Assembly: GCF_000005505.3 (NCBI RefSeq) | Contig: NC_016131.3 | Span: forward strand, 60,435,355-60,499,354 | DNA: 64,000 nt | Reading direction: 5' to 3' | From: Brachypodium distachyon | Lineage: Eukaryota > Streptophyta > Magnoliopsida > Poales > Poaceae | Shown: piece after piece, positions 34,301 to 45,871 of the stretch | Layout: every line of letters begins with the position of its first letter | Position numbering within the stretch: position 1 is the stretch's first letter | Notes under the pieces: generated by a model | Seen by the model: only the letters and a program-made list of their open reading frames with translations | What the model was told of the DNA's origin: nothing | Databases searched by the model: none | Made by a program: the position numbers and the translations under genes

Positions 34301-37300
34301 ACATAGTCTATAGTCTGGAATCATATCAGAAGTTTGAACAAAACTAGTACTGTACTAGTTTTATAATATTCGTTAGTAAGTTTATAATAGACTATAAATC
34401 GATGCTGCAATGCTGACCTGGGTGGGCAGTAACTGAATTCTGGAATATGTGAAGATTCCTTACTTCCATCTAAAATAAATCATGTGGAAATCCAAATTTC
34501 AAGTTGTACTTCGTTCAAATATTTGTATTTCCAAAAGTATCACTACAGTGCTACAAGCTAAAATATCACCCCGTAATAACCATGCTACAATGTTCAATTC
34601 ATTTCCCAGGCTGAATATATAAGAGTACTTAGTTTTCAGCCTCAAAGTGAGTAATTCAGTTTTCAGGGTGCATCCTAATCATAAGGTGGAAGGCTAAAGA
34701 CACAGCAATTCTCACAGAAAATATTTTAAAGGTTTCCTGGTAATGGGTAAATTCTGTTCTGGGATATGCACCAACAGAAAATGATTGTTTGGCTGAGGAC
34801 CTGAAAAGTACCTGAGTGGGTGTAAACCTCACTGAGTTCTGTTTAGGTTTATCTTGAGGATATGGCCCTGGATCAGCAGGAATGTAAGTCTCAACCCTTA
34901 GTTTTTCTTTCTGAGACCCTTCATCATCAGCCATATTGTTCTTGCTTGTTATATCAGAGGAGTTTACATTGCCAGGTAGAGCGTGACTGATTTCCCTCAT
35001 TTTCTTGGACAACTTAATCCTAAATGGAGGGCTTGGATGCATGTTTTCTGTACCATCAGTATTGATAAATGTGACCTAAAAATAATTTTAAGCATTAGCA
35101 TATTGAGGATCAAAGATGAAAAAAATAAAAGAATATCCAATTCAAAAACTAGATTTGGATAATAAAATATACCTGAAAAGCTGGAAAGCTTTGCACAACA
35201 TGGTCAGCATCAAGAAAAGTGTCCTTAAAGTCTATAGTTTCCAGAAGATCAGGCATGTTTGTCCACTGGGCGGCAGAAGGATTTCCATAACCCAAGAATA
35301 TGTTATGCAACCATTCAGGAACTACACATGTTTCATTCATTAAATCACGTATAGATTCCAGGATTGCTTTGAAATTATTCTCCTTGGGTTTCCTTCTCAT
35401 TAGAATATTAAATGTTCCATAAACATTTTCTGTGTGCTTCTCTGCTAATTCAGTAACATCAATGTGGTACTGCGCTGTATCTAAGGCAATTTTAACAGTC
35501 CGAATCTCACCCTTGGGAGGTTTCCACTCATCTCTCTTTATCCTTCCTGTATAGTCATTCATGAGACCTCCTTCCTCGTCACGAATTTCGATCACCTCGC
35601 ATCCACGTACATATTGCAATCCTAGCCTTTCAGGCACAGTTGATTTTGCAGCCTCCTCAGGGCTAAGAGGTTCAAAAGATGGATGGATTGACAACAAAAA
35701 TAAAACATCATGCTCTTTCAGAGAATCCCACTCAGATTTTATCTGTGGTCTGTAGCTTGATATGCTAAAAGTAACATCAGCAGTTACAGCAGAAGGCTTA
35801 ACTTCTCCAATGTTTGGTTGCTTAACTTGTGTGATCCTAAATTCCTTGATTGGAACAGCCATCCTGGACCATCCACGAAAGGCAGTGTCTCCCTCATTGT
35901 TGATATAAGAATGTAGATGAGGAACAGCTTCTTGAATATCTTCACGAATTTCGTATGTTGATTCAAGACGAAAGAGATTGAAATTCCTCAACAAATAATC
36001 ATGAAGTGTCAGAAACTGGAGATTGAGTTTTGGGAGGGCAAGACAGCCTTCTCCAGAATAGTTTATGCTAGGAACAAGGCTCTCATCCCACATGATCTGT
36101 TCATTTGGATACAGTGGAAGTGCATTAACGGCTTCTTTCTGAGATTGTCGCTTCTCAAAAAAAGCAACTAGGACTTCGATAAGGAAATCACGCCTTCCAC
36201 TGTATGGATCCTTCTCTGAAATTATTTTAAGCTGTTTATAGAAAATATTAGTACTTCAATACCTGCTTTTAAGTTTCATGCTAGAATAAAATGTCCAAGT
36301 CTTGCACTGATAAGCAATAATAAAATAATGGAACTACAAAGAGGAGCTTTTAAACTAAATCGACTTACAGTAAGACTTTATTGTGCCATTTCAGTGTGCA
36401 TGCAAATCAAGATAGCCTCTCTAATCTAATAGGAACATGTATCAGATGTTCTGTCCTTTAAGCAGTTTCCTTGTAGGTATGGTTGCATTCTCTCACTTTC
36501 ATGTATAGACCTTCACTGACGAATAGTAAAAGAACTACTCCCTCCGAACCATATTACTTATCGCTGATTTAGTAGAAATTTGTACTAATCAGCGACAAGT
36601 AACATGGGTCGGAGGGAGTAGTATATCCAGCATAATGTATGTGAAGGGAATACCAGGATACTATTTACAGATAAACACTAACAGCAGCAGCCTGTTAAAA
36701 AATTTAAAGAGACAAGAAGCACAGAGAAATTGTAACCATGTGAACATTTTACCTTATTGCAAACCAGATCTTGCAGTTCAGTATCTGACAAGACAAGCAG
36801 CTTCTTCGTTAAATCGGCACGCTTATGGATTGAACCAATATTACACAACGCAAGGTCTCGCAACTGCAACAATTTGACAAAATGGGGAGAAAAGTTACTA
36901 TTTGCCTTCTACTCCCTCCGTCCCATATTAAGCGTCGAAATATTACATGTATCTAGACGCGTTTTAGTGTGTAGATACATGCATATTTAGAAAAATTTGA
37001 GACACTTAATATTGGACAGAGGGAGTACATAACTAGTATTATCCAGGAAATCAGCTTAACAGATTCACCAAAACAAACAACAAGGTACCTTAGGTATTTG
37101 TTTGAATGCTAGCAGCTGAAAAGCTTGGAAGCGGGAATAGTGAGCTTGCAGGACATCATCATCACTAAGCTGTGTTCCAGACTGATCATTGATCTCAAAG
37201 CCTTCGTAAAACTGCAGCAAGTCCACTAACTGTGCAAAAAGACGGCCCTTTTCATGAGTATAGAGAGTGCTTAAATGGCACTTCGCAATGACAGCAACAT

Positions 37301-40300
37301 CAGCAACAAGGGGCCTAAGAAATCTGCATAATATTCAATAAACAACATTAGTGGAGAACAAATATATATACATGTTACATCATACACAGACGAACTAAGC
37401 TTTTTTAATACTTCCACTAAGCAGCAAGATTTTAAATGAACTAAGGTAGATCCTTCACTTCATGACTGTAGCTTGATGTTGCTGGATAGGACAGATGAAC
37501 TACCTATACCTTCACAGAGATTTAAAGAAATGCAGCGGAAGATATGTGTATGGTTGTGTAAGGTTGCATGAACCAAGGAGCACTCGTCCCTGGTCGGCCG
37601 GTTTGGGCTCTTCCCCCAAGCCATCCAGCCCATACCTGAAGGCTCTGAGGACCGGTCGGAAAGAGAGTCTGGAGAAAATCTGATTATTATTTGTTTGTCC
37701 AGATGCACATGCATGAATGTCCTTGCGTCAAGATTTTTTCAAACAATCCTGGCTAACTAAGAAAACCATCTCTTAGTGAGATCTTATCCCCTAATGGGAG
37801 TGTCTAACCAAATAACTACTCCCTCCGACCCATATTACGTGTCTCATATTTGCCCAAAAATGGATGTATCTATGTTTAAAAAGCGTTTAGATACATGTAA
37901 TATTTCGACAAGTAATACCGGCCGGAGGGAGTAACAGAATTGTATCTCAACCATGAACCCAGAAGGTAACAGTTCAATCTTATATAATTTGGGCAGTTGG
38001 TGAAGGTGGGGCTACAGTTCCGCGGTAGTCTTCATGTGAACAATAATGGAGAATGGATATCATAACACTTCCAGGGATATGATAGGAACAATAAAAAATA
38101 ACAGAATCCCCAAATGATGCCCGGTCATCACAAGACGTGGATACAAAGAACAACAGAAAGATCAACTCCTAGACAACAGTTGAAATATGTTGACTTACAA
38201 AAGAACTCATGGTGGAAAGAATAAGACACTCCTACAAAAAAGGGAGGAGGAGAGGACACCTAACAACTTATGTTTATGACCTTTTTTTATGCAGGACTTC
38301 AAAAGTTGTATGATAAAAGGACACGGTTATTCTTAAATAAAATGCAACTTAGTCCTTAAACTTGAATGGCTTGTTAAAATACATTGACTGGAGAACTGTC
38401 CCTAAAAGGTTGTAAAAAAACGGATTGATGATACGCATATGGGCCTGCAAACCCAACCTGCATCAATCTGACCAAGTGAATAAGTTCTGCAGATCTACTA
38501 TCCTAGATGTTGAGTTCTCAGGTTTTTAGACTGAAAAGTAGAAAACCCATGAAGATTTAAATAACCTAGAGTGCAATGTGCTCTTATGCTAATCAAAGAT
38601 GCAGCTTGGTACCACGTAGAGAAGTAATAAAAATAGTATGTGTACCTTCTTGTAGGAAGCTGGCTCAACATATCAATCAGAAATTCCATGAACCTTTCAC
38701 AATACAAGACACTAGAATCATCGACCTGCCCACTAAGTGACTCATTAAGAACAGATTCTTCACCACCATCTTGACTGGATAACATCACCTTTAAATCAAG
38801 AATCTACAGAAGTTTCGCGGATGGGGGTTAAGCACGATCCATATCTAGCAACAATATTGCAAATTAGAAGAGTTACAAAGCGAAACCTCCAGGAATTCTT
38901 CAATTAGGTTCCTAAGGAATTTATTCTCAAGCATGTCTGAAGGATTACAAGGTAGGCCTGCCTTTTTTGCTTCCTTTGCTTCTTTTCTTTTGATTTTGGT
39001 CCACTTCTTAACCAACTCAGGGTTCAGACAAAGTTCCATCTGTAGATGTTTCAGAAATATATAATACCAGGGGAAGCACGGAACAAGCTAGTCTGAGGAG
39101 AGAAAAGCCAAGAATTACCTGAAGCCGTCCGGATGAAAGAGTATGCCACAGTTTTAAGCTTACTACCTGGAGTATAGTTTCCCGGACAAGTTCATCCTCC
39201 AAACTCTGCAGGAAAGCATGAGTTAGTAGGCCAGAGAAAGCATGCTCAAACGAAACAACAAGCAGTACTCCTCTCTGTGCAAAAGTATAGGTCATATCAA
39301 TTTTGTCCCAAGTTTAACTTTTGAAGGTTTGACCAAGCTTATAGCAAAATTTTAACAACATATGTCACGTGGATCTACAGATATAAGACTTGTGACAAAA
39401 TTGATATGCCCTATATTTTTAAATGGAGTAGATAAAAGAGCATACTTCGCAACGATAATTTTAGGCACTAGCACAATACCTGTGCATTGCTACAGCCTAC
39501 AGATTAAAAAATACACTAGATATGTTCAAATGGAATGTTGTACTATCATTTGCTGTCTTAGATCAAATAATCTGTACCCGTTGTTATCTCAATTATTTGT
39601 GTCAGGTTAACAGACACAGTATGAAGGTGAGGGACCGCTGCCACCAATAGAGATCTTATGTGAGTAAAGATTAGGCCAGTGGCCTTAAACAAACAACCAG
39701 TGATAAATCTATTCAATAAAAAATCATATACAATTCAGGCCTAACAACACAGCATCCTAGATTACTCTATTTGAAAGATACTCCTAACTTTTAAGCCAAT
39801 AGAAGTTTCACTTTTTATCAAAGGATCGACAGGTGATAAAAATATTCTAGTATGGAGCATGTAATTAGTACCTGAAACGCATTTATCATGAACAGGAGGT
39901 AATTGGTTTTCTCTGCCATACTAACGGGCCTATCCTGCAAGGCAACATAAGGATGAGACAGATTCAGAAAAAATTGAGAAGCTATCTATTTAGTGTTTTT
40001 TCAAGGAAAACATCCAAAGACGAAGATACCAATTGAATTAACACAGAAGATTCAGATAACAACCGAACTTGTTTGTCTCACAAAAATCTCAAATAAGTGA
40101 AAAGAAATAAACAAAACACAATGACCTGAACAAATTATTTCATGGTTTCCATCAACTCCGTAGAAACAATCATCGCATGAGCATCAAAGAAAGAACTTCA
40201 GACCACACGACCTCTTAACGGTGCTCCCAAGACAACTTGAGAATCTTCTTCGCTCAACAACACCATTCCCACCTACCAAACTTCCAATGTTTTCCCAGCA

Positions 40301-41341
40301 TATCTTATAATCTCGAGAACACCAAGAAAACTATTCTGGCTGGTGACTACTGACAGCATCTCATAAACTCAAACATAATTCCTGTAGCTGGCCTGAGAAA
40401 CATGTTGCTCTGAGCCTCTGACCAACTCTAATGGTTGCTAGCGGCCATCGAGCTCCTCCTAACCAAATCTAGCCACATGTGATCTGATAAACTTGTGTAG
40501 ACCAGTATCTGATGAACTATTCTGGCTGGTGACTACTGGCAGCATCTCGTAACTCATTGACAATGTTTCACCAAAAAACTAAATGGAAGTAGATCTATGA
40601 AGAAACAAAACTAAATTTCACCTTATCGATAATTATGCTGCTCCAGCCTACAGAGGCTCAGTTTTACTAAAATTGATGCGCACTGTAGACTAATCATCTG
40701 GCGAGCAAATGGATAAGTGCAGCAAAATTAACACATACCTCTTCCTTTAGCTTGAGAACTCGCCATAGGAAGCCTTTAAACGAGTCCTTCCGACCATGGA
40801 AGCAGGTCCACGCCGCCACATTCTCTCGAAACTGTACACAAATCCCAAACCATGTCAGAAACCCTAGAAATAGCCCAGGGAATAAGGCTGCCATTAATTG
40901 CAACAATTAGAACAGGGGGCTGTCAACACGCATCACCTTCTCGTTGACCATGAGGATCATGGACATGACGTGCTCGAAGGACGCTTTGTCTGGGTCGAAG
41001 TGCGGCCAGAGGTAGTTCTCGAGGTACTGGCTGACCTCGAGGATCATGACACGATGGAGCGGGACGGTCTTGCGCCCGCGGCCCTCCACGCGGAGCTCGG
41101 TGGCGTAGATCTCCTTTACAAGTTCGGCATCGAAGGCGGCGGCGGCTGCTGGTGAGCCCCAGTGCTCGGTGGCGACGCGGGTGAGGCGGTCGCGCTGGAT
41201 GTCGAGGAGCGTGATGGAGGCGCCGGTGGAGGAGGGGACCTTATCGGGCGCCGCCGCGGCGGGTACGTCGGCGGGGAGCGGATACTCGGCGGCGCGGGGG
41301 TGCCGAAACTCGAAGACACCGGTGCCGTAGACCTTCGGCAT
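31346..41341 (-). CDS. AQR: AQUARIUS / intron-binding spliceosomal RNA helicase
   Basis: Complete 14-exon gene, 1560 residues. Exons, 5' to 3': 40937-41341, 40739-40831, 39872-39934, 39119-39205, 38887-39039, 38646-38788, 37089-37323, 36753-36863, 35173-36231, 34812-35075, 33888-34073, 32299-33450, 31844-32194, 31346-31726. All borders are GT..AG and all phases join. Aquarius is an SF1 ATPase of the intron-binding complex that contacts the intron upstream of the branch site. Visible are the conserved N terminus ([35 protein letters not shown]), Walker [10 protein letters not shown] at 888-896, motif II EESAQ at 1124-1128, motif [11 protein letters not shown] at 1157-1164, [10 protein letters not shown] at 1321-1330 and motif VI VAMSRAR at 1353-1359. 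The C-terminal 110 residues are acidic and repetitive. Exon 1 holds the only plausible start. It is single-copy and essential in other eukaryotes. Confidence 0.95.
31377..31484 (-). repeat. 36-bp coding tandem repeat in the AQR last exon
   Basis: Three copies of a 36-bp unit start at 31377, 31413 and 31449. They encode a 12-residue acidic repeat ([12 protein letters not shown]) near the C terminus of AQR. Copies differ at few positions. Confidence 0.93.
36538..36618. mobile_element. Short Stowaway MITE in AQR intron 8
   Basis: 81-bp near-palindrome, CTCCCTCCGAACCATATTAC to GTAACATGGGTCGGAGGGAG, flanked by TA. Belongs to the short subfamily with the AGCGACAAGTAA core. Confidence 0.9.
36912..37025. 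mobile_element. Stowaway MITE in AQR intron 7
   Basis: 114-bp element, CTCCCTCCGTCCCATATTAAG to TTAATATTGGACAGAGGGAG, with TA on both sides. It makes up about half of the 225-bp intron. Confidence 0.92.
37819..37931. mobile_element. Stowaway MITE in AQR intron 6
   Basis: 113-bp element, CTCCCTCCGACCCATATTAC to GTAATACCGGCCGGAGGGAG, with TA on both sides and the GATGTATCTA..TAGATACATG core. Confidence 0.92.
39268..39428. mobile_element. Stowaway-type MITE in AQR intron 3
   Basis: 161-bp element between TA dinucleotides. The outer ends CTCC/GGAG are inverted and GGTCATATCAATTTTGTC opposes GACAAAATTGATATGCCC. A different subfamily from the other intronic copies. Confidence 0.82.
40329..40556. 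repeat. Direct duplication of about 42 bp in AQR intron 2
   Basis: AACTATTCTGGCTGGTGACT and the following 20 or so bases occur at 40329-40370 and again at 40515-40556 with two or three differences, 186 bp apart. No known element; possibly a small segmental duplication. Confidence 0.75.
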
Positions 41342-41728
41342 GACTGGTGTCCGCGAGGTTTAGGGTTTGGATGGGAGGTAGTAGGGACGTGGTAGTGTGA
41401 GTGGTGGCGACAGCGGGGAGGCGGTGGTGCAGGCGGCGGCGGAGGAGTAGGGGATGGGAGTCGAGAGAGAGATTTGAAAGGGGGTTTATGAGCCGGAAGC
41501 CTCCATTGGGGGACTGGACTACTGGAGGGCGGAGGCTGAGGAAGGTCCGTTTCGCTTCGTTTTAGCTCAAAGCCTCCATCAAAGCCCGTGTGGCCCGTCG
41601 TTGGCTCGTTGCCTTGTGCTTCTTGCGCCCCGCAAGCACGACGTCCTCGGTTGAAGGAATGAAAGCCAAATCTCGGCAAAAGCCAGATCCAGGTAAAATA
41701 GAACTCTGCCAAACGACCATAGCGTGCG
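41342..41728 (-). promoter_or_regulatory. AQR 5' UTR and proximal promoter with telo-box
   Basis: Just upstream of the ATG the transcript strand reads AAACCCTAAA (41359-41368), a telo-box, common in leaders of plant housekeeping and ribosome or spliceosome genes. The next 100 bp are GC-rich. No TATA box is apparent, which fits broad housekeeping expression. A Mutator-like element begins at 41738, limiting the proximal promoter to about 390 bp. Confidence 0.55.
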
Positions 41729-41737
41729 TAATTTTTG

Positions 41738-42207
41738 AGGTTAATTGGACCTATGACATTATAATTTTCACCAGTTGGAGATATGTCATTACAAAAACTT
41801 GACTTGGAGAAATGCCCCTCTAACTTTTTTATACCTTTGTTCATGTCATTTTGTCCAATAAAAGCACGTACATTGTCTAAATACGTATAGATATAGTTCT
41901 ATACGAACAGTTTTTTTCCATTCCAAGTCAAACATTTCTATTCCTCTTATTTCCCACGCGCTTCTCATATCCCGTACCCAATGGTGGACTCATATTACTG
42001 TTTTTTATTTGCTGTAATTTTTATAGATTTTTCTAAGAAGATTGAATTTTGGGCCAAATTTAATTTTTTTAACCTTTTGGTCTTAAGTGGACACAATGGC
42101 ATTGACAGAGGTATAAGAAAGTTAGAGTGGCATTTCTCCAAGTCAAGTTTTTGTAATGACATATCTCCAACCGGTGGAATAGAGAGTGGCATAGATCCAA
42201 TTAACCC
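41738..42207. mobile_element. Mutator-like MITE with long TIRs upstream of AQR
   Basis: 470-bp element with inverted arms of about 130 bp (ends AGGTTAATTGG / GGGTTAATTGG; inner shared TTGGAGATATGTCATTAC). It is flanked by the perfect 9-bp direct repeat TAATTTTTG at 41729-41737 and 42208-42216. No coding capacity; dependent on a MULE transposase elsewhere. Confidence 0.88.
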
Positions 42208-42216
42208 TAATTTTTG

Positions 42217-42706
42217 CCATAATCGAATTATGATCTTTGTTCTCTGTTAATAATGTCTTCATTTGCTTTTGTTGTCAAAATTCCAATAAGCAGATACCTT
42301 TTCTTCAAGTATATGGAGTATATTTTTTTTCTGTCTGTGTTGGCCAACTCTTTAAGCAAAAGCATTGCTCAAATTTTGACTGGTCAGACTTTTGTTAGGG
42401 TGAAGTTAGGTTAAAGTCAAACACACCATAATATCGGTTACCAGTAAAACTATGTGTCTTTCATTGACATACAACGAAGCATTGGAGGGTGTCTCACCGG
42501 CGGGGAAGGAAATAGGAGTCCAATGTGCCTTCCCCCAAACAAAACATGCCATTGACTATATTTTCAAATTCTTCACGTGGAGTGACAAACCCGAGTTGAA
42601 GACGGCTAGATATAGTATGAGACCTCTATTGCAAGCTGGTGTGGACACATGAGAATAACGGGGCCTATTCATGTGTCATGTTTCAAACCCTGATGCTTGC
42701 GTCATA
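42217..42706. other. Intergenic, no gene recognised
   Basis: AT-rich sequence without coding or repeat borders that I can support. Confidence 0.5.
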
Positions 42707-43031
42707 AGAGCATCTCCACTCGTCTCCCACATAAATCGTCCGGCGCAAGCAATCCTTTTGGGGTGGAACGGGCACACAGCCGCACCATCCAAGCGTCGCC
42801 CCCTAAATTTGGTTTGTCTCGCCGACAGTCGTAGCCCGCCCTGCTTTTTAGCTTCAGCCGGCGCCCCCGCTAGCCCCCCTAGGAGCAGGGAGTGGCTTAG
42901 GGCGCCAGCTAAATTTTTGGGCCGCGCCAGTTACTTTTTGGATTTAGGGCAGTGGACTGGGTGAGTTTTTCAGCGCCGGCACCCCTATTTGACGTGTGGG
43001 GAACTTTTAGGGGGGGCGGCTGGAGATGCTC
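42707..43031. mobile_element. Tourist-like MITE (PIF/Harbinger)
   Basis: 325-bp element with exact terminal inverts GAGCATCTCCA / TGGAGATGCTC and a TAA direct repeat on both sides (42704-42706, 43032-43034), the TWA duplication typical of PIF/Harbinger. Interior is GC-rich and non-coding. Confidence 0.9.
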
Positions 43032-43410
43032 TAAGCCAGTACTACGTATGTATGTTTGGCTGATAACAGGTTTATTAATTGATACGGGTCGAAGTGTCTT
43101 TCCTTTGAATAGCATAACAAAAGTTTTTGCTTATGTGAAGTGAACGCAAGTATGGGTCCATATTTTTCAAGTAAATAATCCAGTCTCGTCTGCTGATGTG
43201 GCGTTGTTGTCAACCTGCCTCACTCGCTGGTCACATGTCCTCGTGGTCACGCACTTTTATTTTTCTTCCCATGAAACTTCAAGCACCACACAAAACAACG
43301 CCACGCCCAACGCTTGATGCTCTAACTCTGCCACCGGATGATCTTGTTGCTGGCTTAGTGCCTTACTGCTCCTCTATGCACATCTTCTCTTTGCATCCAC
43401 CAAACAATCC
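43032..43410. other. Intergenic, no gene recognised
   Basis: Short stretch between a Tourist element and a solo LTR. Open frame on the + strand without recognised domain. Confidence 0.45.
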
Positions 43411-43880
43411 TGACGAGGAAACGAGCCTTCGGATTCTCAACCTTTGTATATCTACAACCCAACAGGAGGCCCACATGAAGGCCCATCAAATATACATAGG
43501 TCGAGTGTCCTGGAGTGCGGCTCAAGCTAAGGAACGTAATCTAATCATACCAGAATGTACCGATCTGATTGTAACCGTCTCGATTATCACGCACCTAGCC
43601 GCATGTATATAAGGCTAGGAGAAGAGATCGGGAAGGGCCATCCTCTACTCCCACGTCAGATCCCATCTGCGCACCATAGCTTCAGAGCTTCTTTGTAACC
43701 TTGATCAATACAAAAACACCAAAGCAGGACATAGGGGTGTTACCTCCTTGAGGGCTCCGAACCTGAGTAAACCTTGTGTCCCCCTAGGTCCCTGTTAATC
43801 GACGAGGTTGCTGGTGCACCCCGTACTCTCCTTAGTCGAAAACCCTCGAGTTTGGGTATTGCTGAGGTAGCCCCTTGTCA
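43411..43880 (+). mobile_element. Solo LTR of an LTR retrotransposon
   Basis: 470-bp LTR starting TGACGAGG and ending TTGTCA (TGAC..GTCA inverted ends), flanked by a perfect 5-bp duplication AATCC at 43406-43410 and 43881-43885. A TATATAAGG box lies near 43606. The sequence after the right end is not a primer-binding site, and no internal domain is present, so it is a solo LTR left by recombination. Confidence 0.88.
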
Positions 43881-43885
43881 AATCC

Positions 43886-45230
43886 TTTAGCGGAGCTTGC
43901 TGTCGTAGACTTGAGTTGAAGCTCAAACATAAACCCACATTCTGCCAAGCTTGAGGAAGGTGAAAACCAGTAGAAATGAATTTAGGCTCACCAAATCTAG
44001 CTCTAACGGGGTGGTGCCAAATCAGCGAGGGTGGTGCCTCGACTGGAGACACTGAGAGGTCAATCAATTTATGATTTTTTTAATGTTGCATAGGTTCTTC
44101 TAACATGTTGCAAACGCGTATATTATCTGAACAAGGCCATCATGCTGCAACGATTCTTCAGATGCTACATAAATTATATATAAATGTTGCAACCTTTGTT
44201 TTTCTACGCCGCACTTACCTTTTTCTAAAGTTTTTCTACAACGAAGAGTGATTTATTGTATATGCATAACTTATTTGCTACACGAGCATGGCTAAAATGT
44301 TGTAAGATTCTGGGTCTTTTTTTCAAGAGATCAATATTGCAATTATGTTGCAAAGGTAAAAAATGTTGCATGCCGGAGTTTGATGATATGATGATTTGAC
44401 GATCTAGATTTATGTTTTCAATTAGATTGGGCGACTCAGGAGGCGATTGATTGTTTGCTCCTTATGTTTGGCATGGTATTTATTGCTTACAGAATGTAGC
44501 GAGAGCGTTTCCCTTGAACAAGGAAGGTGAAGTACAGTAAAATGTACAAGGAAAACTGGGAGAGGCGGTGACTAGAGGTGAAAGAGCATGCACGGATCCA
44601 AGTCATTGGGTTGGCGGGACAATGACAAAGTCGAGCGGCGGCAAAGGCGGAGATAGTGCTGGGCAGTAGATACGCACGGTGGAGCCTTGCGGTGTGCAAG
44701 AGCCGCGAAGGATGAGAGCGCGATGAGGGCACCGGTGTGGCGGCCGAGTGTTCTTATCAAATGTCCTCGTAGGACCCCAACGACTAGGTGTTTTTTATGT
44801 GTGTAAGGGATCCACCATGTTGGTAGTGTTTGGTTTGAGAGTAAGTTGGAACGGGAACAATTTTAGTTTTTATATATTTTAGGAACTTACTTTTTTAAGA
44901 ATAAGATGATTATGCATATTAGGGGGCTTTTGAGGAAAGAAATGGCTCCATTGCAATTTCATGTATTATAGAAATCAAACATGCAGATGATGGTCAAATG
45001 TGGAACCATTCCGTCATGTTTCACCGTCTTCTAGCAACAAAACACTTTAACAGAAAACGGAATCACAAGAGATTCACTCCACAGAAATAACGTCAGCGGG
45101 ACACTTTGGACGGTGCAATTTTCATGCTGTGGATTGATCCAATCAGAGAAGAGACACAGAAGATTTGAGTTTCTATCATTAGTGGTGATGGTGATAACGA
45201 AGACGATAATGATGATCACGCTGACTAGAG
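43886..45230. other. Intergenic, no gene recognised
   Basis: AT-rich spacer with repeated ATGTTGCA-type strings (44080-44370). An antisense ORF at 44487-44760 has no recognised domain. Confidence 0.45.
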
Positions 45231-45835
45231 CCAGGTATAGCTAGCCAACTGCAGGGTACGGCGCCGCGGGCTCGGCCCGGCACGGTACTAAACGGGTTGT
45301 GACTGGGCCTCTACCTCGAGCCCGCGGGCCGGGCCGGCCCGGCCCGTTTAACTTTTCCTTTTTACATTTCGGCTTTAGCCCAGCCTATCTTCTCTCGTTT
45401 TACTGGTCCAGCAGTGCATCTTCTCTTTTTTAGCCCACCTCTCCTCCCGAAGCCCAGATCGGTGTGCTCCCCATTGATTTGGGAGTTGGCGGCGCTCCTC
45501 TCCCCATCGATCTGGAGCTGACGGTGCTCCTCTTCTCCGGATCCACCTCATCTCCGCGTGCTGCCGCTGGCCTCGAGGACCCTGGGCGACCTTGCCTCCC
45601 TCCTGCCGCCGGCCTTGCGCCATCTCGCCCCTGCCCGCCGCCGCCAGCTCCTAGCCCGTAGAGCCAGAGGGCGCAGTGGAGCTCCACGTCTAGGGTTAAG
45701 GCGAGCGGTCTTTTTTTCAGCCCACCTGGCTAACCAGGCCCAGGCCGGCCCGACCGGGCTCGTGTGCTGTGCTTGGGCCGGAGTTTCGCACAACATGACC
45801 CGTTGTCCAGCTATAGGGCCAGGCAACATGCCTTT
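45231..45835. mobile_element. Probable hAT-like element with GC-rich interior
   Basis: The left margin (CAGGTATAGCTAGCCAACTG) and the inverse of the right margin (GGCCCTATAGCTGGACAACG) are similar and are followed inward by GGGCCGGGCC-type sequence. The centre (45430-45680) is GC-rich and open in several frames but not recognised. No 8-bp duplication could be confirmed. Confidence 0.4.
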
Positions 45836-45871
45836 CTTATTTTATTTTATTTATATAACGGGGAAGGCTGA

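Noticed and set aside
41116..41844. 242-codon minus ORF upstream of AQR exon 1
   Set aside because: Overlaps the AQR first exon in another frame and runs through leader and MULE sequence. It is Pro/Ser low-complexity with no domain.
44487..44760. Antisense ORF pair of 81 and 62 codons
   Set aside because: Short, overlapping in different frames, no motif.
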